Positions 24,421 to 31,813 of a DNA stretch of 36,933 bases are shown in pieces. Position numbers and translations under genes: made by a program. The stretch is from assembly GCA_001770815.1 (NCBI GenBank), contig MESD01000022.1:1-36933 (forward strand), given 5' to 3'. The number at the start of each line of letters is the position of its first letter. The stretch's first letter is position 1. The notes under the pieces are model-generated. The model was given only the letters and a program-made list of their open reading frames with translations, had not been told where the DNA came from and ran no database searches. This DNA comes from Burkholderiales bacterium RIFCSPHIGHO2_12_FULL_69_20 (GTDB lineage Bacteria; Pseudomonadota; Gammaproteobacteria; Burkholderiales; Burkholderiaceae_C).

Positions 24421-25481
24421 GGCGTTTGCTGCAGGATCATCGGGTGGTGGTCTGCACCGGCAGTGGCGGCGTGGGCAAGACCACCACGTCGGCAGCACTG
24501 GGCGTGGCGGCGGCCAGAATGGGCAAGCGTGTGCTGGTGCTGACGATCGACCCGGCACGGCGCCTGGCCACGACGCTGGGCATCGCCAACAGTGCCACGG
24601 ATGTACGGGTGCCCCGGCAGAAGTTCCGCGGCGAACTCTGGGCAGGCACGATCGATCCGCCGCGCATCTTCGCCGAGTACATCGAGCGACATGCGAAGGA
24701 CCGCGCCACGGTCGATCGCCTGTTCAACAACACCTTGTACCAGCAGTTGTCGACCACGCTGTCAGGCTCGCAGGAATTCACGGCACTGTCCAAGCTGCTC
24801 GACGCGGCCACCAGCGGCGACTACGACCTGGTGGTGCTCGACACCCCGCCTTCGGCGCACGCGGCAGACTTTCTGCGCGCCCCCGCCAGGCTGAACGCAG
24901 TTTTCGATTCGACGATCGTCAGCCTGTTCATGGGCCGTACCACGGGCTTGGGCCTGGCCACGATGGCCTGGAAGCGCAGCGTGAAGCTGGTACTGGGTGC
25001 GTTGACCTTGCTCACTGGCTCATCGTTCGTCACCACGTTCAACGACTTCTTCTCTGCCATCGACGCCATCGCACCCGACATCCGCGAGACGAGCCTGCGT
25101 GCGCATGCCTTGCTGCTCGATCCGACGACCGCGTTCGTGCTAATCAGCAGTCTCGATGCAGCCAAGATCCAGGAAGGACAGGACTTCCACACCGAACTTT
25201 CCTGTGCCGGCTACCACCTGAAGACGGTGATCATCAATCGCGCCTGGCCGCAGTGGACACCCGAGGACAACGGTGCAAAGGACAGGACTTGCAAGGCTTT
25301 GCTAGCGCAGGACCAGGCGGCCCTGGCCGGGCTCTACAACCAGCTGTCTGGTTTCTACATGGAGCGTCGGTCCTTGCCGACGCGATTCGCTGACGTGGTC
25401 ATGGTGCCCGAGATGGAAGAAGACCTGATCGGGCTGGAGGCACTGGAGAAGCTGGCCGCGCGGCTGATGTCGATGGCCTGA
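24417..25481 (+). CDS. ArsA/Get3-type ATPase, subunit 2
   Basis: A 354-residue ArsA-family ATPase with a canonical N-terminal P-loop G-S-G-G-V-G-K-T (residues 15-22), the T-I-D-P-A-R-R-L A'-type segment after strand 2, and the switch motif D-T-P-P-S-A-H-A-A-D-F-L (Asp142), close to the ArsA D-T-A-P-T-G-H consensus. A moderately hydrophobic middle region (about residues 165-220) could bind a hydrophobic client, as in Get3. Its start is inside the stop of subunit 1 (ATGA). Together the two proteins would supply the two nucleotide-binding halves that a single ArsA chain contains. A role in handling a hydrophobic lipid or membrane protein client fits the setting better than anion export, but this is inference. 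Confidence 0.9.
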   Translation: MRRLLQDHRVVVCTGSGGVGKTTTSAALGVAAARMGKRVLVLTIDPARRLATTLGIANSATDVRVPRQKFRGELWAGTIDPPRIFAEYIERHAKDRATVDRLFNNTLYQQLSTTLSGSQEFTALSKLLDAATSGDYDLVVLDTPPSAHAADFLRAPARLNAVFDSTIVSLFMGRTTGLGLATMAWKRSVKLVLGALTLLTGSSFVTTFNDFFSAIDAIAPDIRETSLRAHALLLDPTTAFVLISSLDAAKIQEGQDFHTELSCAGYHLKTVIINRAWPQWTPEDNGAKDRTCKALLAQDQAALAGLYNQLSGFYMERRSLPTRFADVVMVPEMEEDLIGLEALEKLAARLMSMA

Positions 25482-25574
25482 TCCGCGCGCGGCGAGGCGA
25501 GATGCCTGGTTCGCCCAACCCCTACACGGCGCAACTGCGCAAGGGCCCACGTCGAAACTCGAGAGGAGAGCAAC

Positions 25575-27002
25575 ATGTCGGAGAGATTTGATTGCATCGT
25601 CGTTGGCGCCGGCCTTTCCGGCATCACCTGCGCCGGGTACCTGGGCAAGGCCGGCAAGAAGGTGTTGGTGGTCGACAGGCTCGCCGAAGTGGGAGGCAGC
25701 ACCGTGCCTGCGAAGGTCATGGGGTGCACGGTCTCGATGATCTATCCGCTCGTGGCCAAGTCGAAGTACGGCGATGCCAACGGGTGGGCCAAGGCCGCGC
25801 AGGACTTCGGCGCAGACGTGCGCATGTTGAGCAGCAGTGCACCACGCATCTATCTGAAGGGCGCCGAAAGGCCCTTCATGACGATTCCACGATGCCTGTC
25901 GCCAGAGGGCGCTGCCAACTGGATGGTGGAGCTGCTGAGGGCGGCGCGGCCCGATCTGCTGGGCGAGGACATCGAACGCGACATGGTGCCCATCATGAGG
26001 GAGATCTACGAAGCGCCGCTCCAGACGTTGACGGTGGACTGGGGCGAGATGTCGGTGAAGGACTGGATCATCCGTCGCACCGATCACAAGGGCATCCACT
26101 TCGTCTTCAACATGATGATGACGGGCTGCATCTTCACCTGCGACGCCGACTACACCTGGAACCACGGCTCCGTCGGCAAAGGTCTCGTGTTGTTGCGTAT
26201 GTGGCTGGCCGGCGACGGCCTGATGTCAGTGCCCTTGCCGGACCCGCAGCGCGGCATTTGCATGCCTCTCGCCGAGGCGATCCAGAAGAAGTACGGCTGC
26301 GAGTTCCGCCTGGGCCAGGAAGTGAAGAAGGTCATCATCGAGGGTGGCAAGGCCAAGGGCGTCGCGATCATCGGCAAGAGCGGCGAGGTTCACGAGGTCA
26401 TCGCCGACGATGTGGTGGTGTCCACCCGGTGGGGCAGCTACAGCAGTCTGTTCGATCCGATGCCGACGTTCCTGGCAGACATCGTCAAGCAGGCAGCTGC
26501 GCCCGCACACCACCTGGGCAGCGCCTTCGTCATCTACGTTCTGGACGATTCCATCAAGCTCGACGGGGCGTATTTCATGGCCTTCGACAAACAGAGCGGA
26601 TCGCACATCCTCGGCGGAACCGCGCAGAGCACCGAGCAACCCTGGAACGCACCCGACGGAAGGCAGTTCATATGGACGTTCAGGATCCACACGGCCGAGG
26701 ACTTCGAGAAGATCGGCATGGATCGCCTGGGCACGGAAATGAAGACCGACATGGAGGCGCTGTTTCCAGGCTTCTCGAACGCGCTCGTCTGGGAAAGCCC
26801 GGTGCAGACCAGACTCGCACCGTCCCACTACTTCTACAACTCCCAGCCCAAGGTGCGGCACAGCTATCCGGCCGTGAAGCACCTCTACTTTGCGGGCGAT
26901 TGCACGCACCCGATGCACAGCATGCTGACCGATGGGGCGGCCAGTACCGGGGCCATCACCGCAGACGAGATTTTGGGTGCCTGCCAAACCCATCGCGATT
27001 GA
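25575..27002 (+). CDS. FAD-dependent oxidoreductase, phytoene-desaturase/amine-oxidase fold (second copy)
   Basis: A 475-residue flavoprotein. The FAD dinucleotide motif V-G-A-G-L-S-G-I-T-C-A is at the N-terminus, with V-V-D-R ending strand 2 and G-G-S after it, and the C-terminal FAD segment L-Y-F-A-G-D-C-T-H-P-M-H contacts the flavin. This is the general layout of phytoene desaturase-like and amine-oxidase-like enzymes. The ATG at 25575 has GAGGAG just upstream. It follows the ArsA-like pair by 93 bp on the same strand and may share their transcript. It is related in fold to 5470-7050 but differs in length and in the C-terminal motif, so the two probably have different substrates. No signal peptide is visible. 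Confidence 0.92.
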   Translation: MSERFDCIVVGAGLSGITCAGYLGKAGKKVLVVDRLAEVGGSTVPAKVMGCTVSMIYPLVAKSKYGDANGWAKAAQDFGADVRMLSSSAPRIYLKGAERPFMTIPRCLSPEGAANWMVELLRAARPDLLGEDIERDMVPIMREIYEAPLQTLTVDWGEMSVKDWIIRRTDHKGIHFVFNMMMTGCIFTCDADYTWNHGSVGKGLVLLRMWLAGDGLMSVPLPDPQRGICMPLAEAIQKKYGCEFRLGQEVKKVIIEGGKAKGVAIIGKSGEVHEVIADDVVVSTRWGSYSSLFDPMPTFLADIVKQAAAPAHHLGSAFVIYVLDDSIKLDGAYFMAFDKQSGSHILGGTAQSTEQPWNAPDGRQFIWTFRIHTAEDFEKIGMDRLGTEMKTDMEALFPGFSNALVWESPVQTRLAPSHYFYNSQPKVRHSYPAVKHLYFAGDCTHPMHSMLTDGAASTGAITADEILGACQTHRD

Positions 27003-27312
27003 AGGTGACGGATCGTTGGTCATGCCGACCCTCATGCCACGATCTGAACGCGCAATGTGCGCAATGTGCGCAGTGAAGCGCGAGGCTGCGTCCAACGGGG
27101 TTCGCCCGCCGCTATCGCGCCTGAAGTGTTGCCAGCTGGATCAACCACGCATACAACATGGCATAGCCCAGAGTCGCCGAAGCCGCGAGGACACCGCTGA
27201 GGAGCACATCGCACCAGTTGGCGCCAATCCAGGCCGTCATCCGAGTCCAACAAGGCCATCCACCGTTCGCAACGGTCGGCTGAAGATGCCGATGCATCGT
27301 GGCGCCCCGGTG
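27003..27312. other. 310-bp gap; possible hydrophobic small ORF on minus strand
   Basis: No recognised gene. A minus-strand frame at 27112-27297 (61 codons, ATG at 27297, no clear ribosome site) encodes a hydrophobic stretch of about 25 residues that could be one membrane helix; it may be spurious. Near 27051-27070 the 9-mer GCGCAATGT occurs twice in tandem, and ACCGTT-CGC-AACGGT forms a 6-bp-arm hairpin near 27263-27277. Confidence 0.3.
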
Positions 27313-27833
27313 TCAGGCTGCAGGCCGGATGTCGGCCAGCAAAGCGAGATTGCCCAGACTCAGGTCGCGCCACAACCGCTGCAGCGGGCTGCTGGCTCCA
27401 AAGGAGCCGGGACCGGCAATCTCCATCAGCCGCTCGGCGGCACGCCGGAGCTGACGCATCGCGAAACCGCAATCGGCCTGGATGCGTGCCTTGTCGAAGC
27501 CCGACAGCGGCCGGGACTGCGCCGTCTCATCGATCATGGCAACGGCGCGACGGACATGCATCCATGCCGAGTCGATCTCCAGCGCCGCCTCTCCCAACTG
27601 CCCGACCAGGGTTTGGGAATCGGCCTGGATCGGGTGCTTCCAGCACCGCCCGTGCGACGCGGAAACATCACCCGCAACAGCCCGGCATCACTTAGTGCCT
27701 GCATGGCAACGTCGGTCGGACGACGCAGGCGCTCGGCCTCCGCAGCGCGCTCGGCCAGCGGTGGCACCAAGGCGCGAGCCACGGCCACCGGATCGGAGGT
27801 CACATCAGGTGTGATCGAAGAGGCGGCGCTCAT
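27313..27833 (-). pseudogene. Acyl-CoA-dehydrogenase-fold flavoprotein, internally deleted and frameshifted
   Basis: The N-terminal piece (ATG at 27833, about 62 codons) has the typical opening of acyl-CoA dehydrogenase-fold hydroxylases (A-E-R-A-A-E-A-E-x-L-R-R, A-L-S-D-A-G-L-L-R-V-M-F-P-R-R-x-G-G). In another frame the C-terminal piece (to 27313) resumes with H-P-I-Q-A-D-S-Q and ends with the P-L-Q-R-L-W-R-D-L motif of HsaA/HpaH-like flavin hydroxylases. The join lies at about 27630-27650. The family is normally about 380-400 residues, so more than half the protein, including most of the FAD/substrate core, is missing and the two parts are out of frame. It is divergent from the third P450, across operator-like site 2. 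Confidence 0.85.
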
Positions 27834-27851
27834 TGGCTTCAGTCGATAAAC

Positions 27852-27876
27852 TAAACAATAAGGTTAAGTATGTTTA
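27852..27876. promoter_or_regulatory. Operator-like element between the ACAD pseudogene and P450-3 (site 2)
   Basis: TAAACA-N13-TGTTTA has exact 6-bp outer arms and the same 13-bp spacing as site 1; both spacers end in AAGTA. It lies 18 bp upstream of the pseudogene start and 175 bp upstream of the P450 at 28052. A 17-bp block shared with the site 1 region follows 12 bp away, again at identical spacing. Confidence 0.65.
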
Positions 27877-27888
27877 ATATTCAACGGA

Positions 27889-27905
27889 TTGACATTGGTG
27901 TTTAC
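27889..27905. promoter_or_regulatory. 17-bp block shared with the TetR/SDR region
   Basis: TTGACATTGGTGTTTAC matches 15 of 17 positions of the block at 7995-8011 and sits at the same 12-bp distance from its operator-like element. GGTGT-TT-ACACC (about 27897-27908) adds a small dyad in this copy. It may be a -35 region for the P450 or a second protein site. Confidence 0.5.
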
Positions 27906-28051
27906 ACCGGATTCGACGGGTGAAGTTGACTGCTTCGGCACTGCAGTCAGTCTTGCCTGGCCAATACCAATGCATCAGACTCGAAGAATCTGTTCAATCC
28001 AATAGGGTGCCTGGTGCCCAGCCAGATTGAACCCTACGCCGGAGACACCCC

Positions 28052-29332
28052 ATGAGCACCGCCGCCACCACCGCCACTGCCAACCTTGAAAGCGCCTTTG
28101 CCGGTGTGGCCGACAACTACCGTGGCGCGGATGTCGATCTGAATGCGATCTACCGCGAGATGCGCAAGCACTCGCCGGTGATCGCCGAGAACTTCATGGC
28201 CAAGCTGGGGGTGCCGCAGATCGCCGGGCTCGACCCCAACCGGCCAACGTTCACCGTGTTCAAGTACAAGGACGTCATGACGGTGCTGCGCGATGCCACC
28301 ACCTACACCAGCGGGTTCATCGCCGAGGGCCTGGGTGCGTTCTTCGACGGCTTGATCCTCACGGGCATGGACGGTGAGCAGCACCGCCGCGCGCGCGCAC
28401 TTCTGCAGCCGATCTTCATGCCCGATACGGTGACCAAGTGGCGCCCGAAAATGGACCGGATCGTGCGTGAGGAATACCTGATGCCCCTTGCGCCGATGGG
28501 CCGGGGCGATCTGATGGATTTCGGGCTGCACTTCCCGATTCGGTTGATCTACGCGCTGATCGGATTTCCCGACGACGAGCCCGAGCAGGTCAAGCAGTAC
28601 GCGGCCTGGGCGCTGGCCATCCTGGCCGGCCCGCAGGTCGATCCCGAGAGGGCGGCCAAGGCGCGGGTGGCGGCGATGGAAGCGGCCAGGGCGCTGTACG
28701 ACGCGGTCAAGGTGTCGGTGGTGAAGGTGCGCCAGGATGGCGCGAATGGCGATGACCTGATCAGCCGTCTGCTCCGTGCCGAGTTCGAAGGCCACCAACT
28801 CGACGACCATGAAGTGACGACCTTCGTGCGCTCGCTGCTGCCGGCCGCAGGTGAGACCACCACGCGCACCTTCGGCTCGATCATGGTGCTGCTGCTCGAG
28901 CGCCCGACCTTGCTCGCTCGTGTACGCGAGGACCGCAGCCTGGTGGCCAAGGTCATCGACGAGGCGGTTCGCTTCGAGCCGGTGGCCACCTTCAAGGTGC
29001 GCCAGGCGGCGCAGGACCTGGAACTGGGCGGCGTCAAGATCCCCAAGGGCGCGATGGTGCAGTGCATCGTCGCGTCGGCGAACCGGGACGAGGACGCCTT
29101 CGAGCACAGCGAGGCCTTCGACATCGACCGCAAACCCAAGCCCTCATTCGGCTTCGGCTTCGGTCCGCACATGTGCATAGGCCAGTTCATCGCCAAGACC
29201 GAGCTCACTGTGGCCTTGAACGCGGTGCTGGACCTGTTGCCCAACTTGCGGCTCGACTTGGAGCAGCCGGCGCCCAAGATCACCGGTGCCCAGTTGCGCG
29301 GTCCGCACAGCGTGCCGGTGGTCTGGGGTTGA
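28052..29332 (+). CDS. Cytochrome P450 (paralogue 3)
   Basis: A 426-residue soluble P450 closely resembling the tandem pair at 1883-4518. It has the I-helix P-A-A-G-E-T-T-T-R, E-x-x-R in D-E-A-V-R-F-E-P, and the haem loop F-G-F-G-P-H-M-C-I-G-Q-F with Cys375 as ligand. The ATG at 28052 follows GGAG at 8 nt. It is transcribed alone, divergent from a decayed flavoprotein gene, with operator-like site 2 and the shared 17-bp block upstream, so it may respond to the same TetR signal as the other two P450s. The 154-bp space to the convergent 2Fe-2S ferredoxin gene contains no convincing gene. That ferredoxin is the nearest candidate electron donor. Confidence 0.97.
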   Translation: MSTAATTATANLESAFAGVADNYRGADVDLNAIYREMRKHSPVIAENFMAKLGVPQIAGLDPNRPTFTVFKYKDVMTVLRDATTYTSGFIAEGLGAFFDGLILTGMDGEQHRRARALLQPIFMPDTVTKWRPKMDRIVREEYLMPLAPMGRGDLMDFGLHFPIRLIYALIGFPDDEPEQVKQYAAWALAILAGPQVDPERAAKARVAAMEAARALYDAVKVSVVKVRQDGANGDDLISRLLRAEFEGHQLDDHEVTTFVRSLLPAAGETTTRTFGSIMVLLLERPTLLARVREDRSLVAKVIDEAVRFEPVATFKVRQAAQDLELGGVKIPKGAMVQCIVASANRDEDAFEHSEAFDIDRKPKPSFGFGFGPHMCIGQFIAKTELTVALNAVLDLLPNLRLDLEQPAPKITGAQLRGPHSVPVVWG

Positions 29333-29486
29333 GCGCTTGCAAGTGGCCGCGGAGGAGGCCGAATGGATCGCGGCGCGTGAGGGCGATTTCACGCCGAGCG
29401 GCTGACGCAAGGCCCGAGGCGGCGCCCCTCAGCCTGACCGCTGCCGCGGACCGGGCGGCAAGGTGAGTCGGTACTGAAGTGTCAGA

Positions 29487-29807
29487 TCACTGTTTGGCCG
29501 GCAGCTGCACCACGATGCCGTCGAGCTCGGCGTTCATGGCAAGGCAGCACGACAGGCGGCTGTTGGCCTGGCGCGGTTCAGCGGCGCTGTCGAGCATGGC
29601 GTCTTCAGTGTCGTCCATCGCCGGCAGCTTGGACAACCAGGCATCGTCCACATAGACATGGCAGGTGGCGCACTGGCAGGCGCCGCCGCAGTCGGCGTTG
29701 ATGCCGGGCAGGCCCTTCATCAGCGCGGCCTGCATGATGCTGACGCCGCTGTCGGTCTCGAGTTCGGTGCGGGTGCCGTCAGCGGCAACGCAGATGAAAT
29801 GGGGCAT
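29487..29807 (-). CDS. 2Fe-2S ferredoxin, adrenodoxin/putidaredoxin type
   Basis: A 106-residue ferredoxin with the vertebrate/putidaredoxin-type cluster pattern C-x5-C-x2-C-x37-C (Cys40, Cys46, Cys49, Cys87), plus extra cysteines at 44 and 88. The surrounding A-D-C-G-G-A-C-x-C-A-T-C-H-V-Y-V and S-R-L-S-C are typical of ferredoxins that feed class I P450s. It is the last gene of the minus-strand operon headed by the amidohydrolase, 24 bp after an acyl-CoA dehydrogenase, and is convergent with the third P450. No ferredoxin reductase gene is in the window, so one must be supplied from elsewhere. Cytoplasmic. Confidence 0.96.
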   Translation of the reverse strand: MPHFICVAADGTRTELETDSGVSIMQAALMKGLPGINADCGGACQCATCHVYVDDAWLSKLPAMDDTEDAMLDSAAEPRQANSRLSCCLAMNAELDGIVVQLPAKQ

Positions 29808-29831
29808 GAGGCTCTTTCGGGTGACGGTGGA

Positions 29832-30980
29832 TCAAAGGGACCGGCTGATGATTTCTTTCATGATCTCGGAGGTGCCGCCGTAGATGCGCGCCACCCGGGC
29901 ATCGACCCAGGCGCGGCTGACGGTGTATTCACTCATGAAGCCGTAGCCGCCGTGCAACTGCAGCAGCTCGTCGAGCACCTTGCCCTGCATCTCCGAGCCC
30001 AGCAGCTTGCACATCGCGCCGACCTCGGCCGTCAGCTCGCCGCACATCGCCTTGGCCAGGCAATCGTCGACGAATACGCGCAACATCGTGGCCTGGGCCT
30101 TGCACTCGGCGAGCTTGAACTTGGTGTTCTGGAAGTCGAACACGGTCTTGCCGAAGACGCGGCGCTCGCGCACGTAGTGCAGCGTCTCGGTGAGCATGGC
30201 CTCGATGCAGGCCGCCGCACGGATGCCGATGATGGTGCGCTCCCAGGCCAGCTGGTGCGTCAGGTACTTGAAGCCCTGGTTCTCGTCGCCCAGCCGGTTG
30301 GCCAGCGGCACGCGCACGTTGTCGAAGAACAGCTCGGAGGTGTCCTGGCCCTTCAGGCCGATCTTGTCGAGCAGCCGGCCCTTGGAGAAGCCCGGCCGGT
30401 CGGCCTCGACGCAGATCAGCGTCAACTCCTTGGCGGCCGCGTCGAGCTTGGTCGCGGTGACCATCAGGTCGGCATTGCCGCCGTTGGTGATGAAGGTCTT
30501 CTGGCCATTGACGACGTAGGCGTCGCCATCGAGCCGCGCGCTGGTGCGCATGCTGCGCAGATCGCTGCCCACGCCGGGCTCGCTCATCGCGATCACGCCG
30601 ATGCGCTCGCCGCTGACCATGCCGGGCAGCCAGCGCTGCTTCTGCTCGTCGCTGCCATAGGCCACGATGTAGGGCGCGACGATCTCCGAATGGGTGGTGA
30701 ATCCCACCGCGGTGGCGTTGACCCGCGCCAGCTCCTCGATCAACACCGCCGAGTGGCCGAAGTCACCGCCGGCGCCGCCGTATTCTTCCGGCACCGTGAC
30801 GCACAGCAGCCCGGCCTCGCCCGCCTTGCGCCACAGCTCGCGCGGCACGATGCCGGCCTTCTCCCAGGTGTGCAGATGCGGGGTGATCTCGCGCTCGATG
30901 AAGCGGCGGGCCTGGTCGCGGAACTGCTCATGGTCTTCGCGGAAGACGGGGCGCGGGCTCGAAGCGGTCGTGGCGGTCAT
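29832..30980 (-). CDS. Acyl-CoA dehydrogenase (LCAD/IVD-like)
   Basis: A 382-residue flavoprotein of full family length, predicted to introduce an alpha,beta double bond into an acyl-CoA. It shows M-S-E-P-G-V-G-S-D-L, the F-I-T-N-G flavin-contact segment, R-V-F-G-K, L-H-G-G-Y-G-F-M-S-E-Y, and the C-terminal I-Y-G-G-T-S-E-I. The Gly in I-Y-G-G-T means the base is not at the MCAD position; the Glu in L-A-W-E-R-T matches the alternative position used by long-chain and isovaleryl-CoA dehydrogenases. The ATG at 30980 is used; a TTG 18 bp upstream is also in frame. It lies between a crotonase and the 2Fe-2S ferredoxin in one operon. Confidence 0.95.
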   Translation of the reverse strand: MTATTASSPRPVFREDHEQFRDQARRFIEREITPHLHTWEKAGIVPRELWRKAGEAGLLCVTVPEEYGGAGGDFGHSAVLIEELARVNATAVGFTTHSEIVAPYIVAYGSDEQKQRWLPGMVSGERIGVIAMSEPGVGSDLRSMRTSARLDGDAYVVNGQKTFITNGGNADLMVTATKLDAAAKELTLICVEADRPGFSKGRLLDKIGLKGQDTSELFFDNVRVPLANRLGDENQGFKYLTHQLAWERTIIGIRAAACIEAMLTETLHYVRERRVFGKTVFDFQNTKFKLAECKAQATMLRVFVDDCLAKAMCGELTAEVGAMCKLLGSEMQGKVLDELLQLHGGYGFMSEYTVSRAWVDARVARIYGGTSEIMKEIISRSL

Positions 30981-31012
30981 CGGTGGGGCGTCGGTCAAGG
31001 GAGGGGGCGAGG

Positions 31013-31813
31013 TCAGCGCCCGGTGTAGGCGGGTGGGCGCTTTTCCAGGAATGCGTTGACGGCTTCCAGGTGATCGTCGGTGTGGTGCGACAGGGCCTGG
31101 AACGCGGCCGAGAGCTCGAGCAGCGAGTCGAGCCGCATGTGCTGGCCCTCGCGCAGCAACCGCTTGGTCAGGCGCAGCGCATGCGAGGGGTTGGCGGCGA
31201 TGCGCTGCGCCAGCGCCTGGGCATGGGCCAGCAGGTCCGGGCCCGGCACCACCTCGGCCACCAGGCCCCAGGCCAGTGCCTGGTCGGCAGCTATGGTGTC
31301 GCCGGTGAAGGCCATCAGGCTGGCGCGGGGCATGCCGATCACGCGCGGCAGCAGCCAGGCGCCGCCGTCGCCCGGCACGATGCCGACCTTGACGAAGCTC
31401 TCGGCGAACAGCGCGCGCTCGGACGCAACCCGGATGTCACACATGCAGGCCAGGTCGAGCCCGGCGCCAATGGCCGGGCCGTTGACCGCGGCGACCACCG
31501 GCACGTCCAGGTCGTACAGCGCCAGCGGGATGCGCTGGATGGTGTTGCGGTAGCTCTCGCGCACCTCGTAGGGGCTGCCGGCGAAGATGCCGCCGCGCTG
31601 CTGCATGTCCTTGACATTGCCGCCGGCGCAGAAGGCCGTGCCCTCGCCGGTGATCACCAGCGCCTTGACACCGCGGTCGGCGCGGATGCTGCGGCAAAGG
31701 TCCTCGATCTCCTGCATGTGCGCGGGCTCGGTCAGCGCATTGCGGGTGTCGGGGCGGTTCAGGCGCGCCGTCACCACGGCGCCGTCGCGGTCGACGATCA
31801 GGAAGTCGCTCAT
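31013..31813 (-). CDS. Crotonase / enoyl-CoA hydratase family protein with atypical active site
   Basis: A 266-residue crotonase-fold protein. The oxyanion-hole segment A-F-C-A-G-G-N and the G-P-A-I-G-A-G helix start are intact. By eye, the two catalytic glutamates of classical enoyl-CoA hydratase are not kept: the first is Asp (G-A-G-L-D-L-A), and the second position is hydrophobic in F-A-E-S-F-V-K-V-G. So simple hydration is uncertain, and it could be an isomerase, hydrolase or other crotonase activity. The ATG at 31813 overlaps the stop of the acyl-CoA dehydrogenase gene upstream (ATGA), and a longer frame starting at 31870 is rejected for that reason. It probably acts on the product of the adjacent dehydrogenases. 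Confidence 0.92.
   Translation of the reverse strand: MSDFLIVDRDGAVVTARLNRPDTRNALTEPAHMQEIEDLCRSIRADRGVKALVITGEGTAFCAGGNVKDMQQRGGIFAGSPYEVRESYRNTIQRIPLALYDLDVPVVAAVNGPAIGAGLDLACMCDIRVASERALFAESFVKVGIVPGDGGAWLLPRVIGMPRASLMAFTGDTIAADQALAWGLVAEVVPGPDLLAHAQALAQRIAANPSHALRLTKRLLREGQHMRLDSLLELSAAFQALSHHTDDHLEAVNAFLEKRPPAYTGR

Noticed and set aside
23473-25481. Arsenite-export pump (ArsA) interpretation
   Set aside because: No arsB, arsR, arsC or arsD is nearby, the metal-site cysteines are not evident, and the neighbours are lipid enzymes.
27051-27070. Tandem GCGCAATGT repeat as a CRISPR or microsatellite array
   Set aside because: Only two full copies and a partial third; no spacers and no cas genes.
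29333-29486. Short coding-like stretch after the third P450
   Set aside because: A roughly 20-residue open piece ending in TGA at 29404 has no start or family. It may be a remnant, but it is too short to support.
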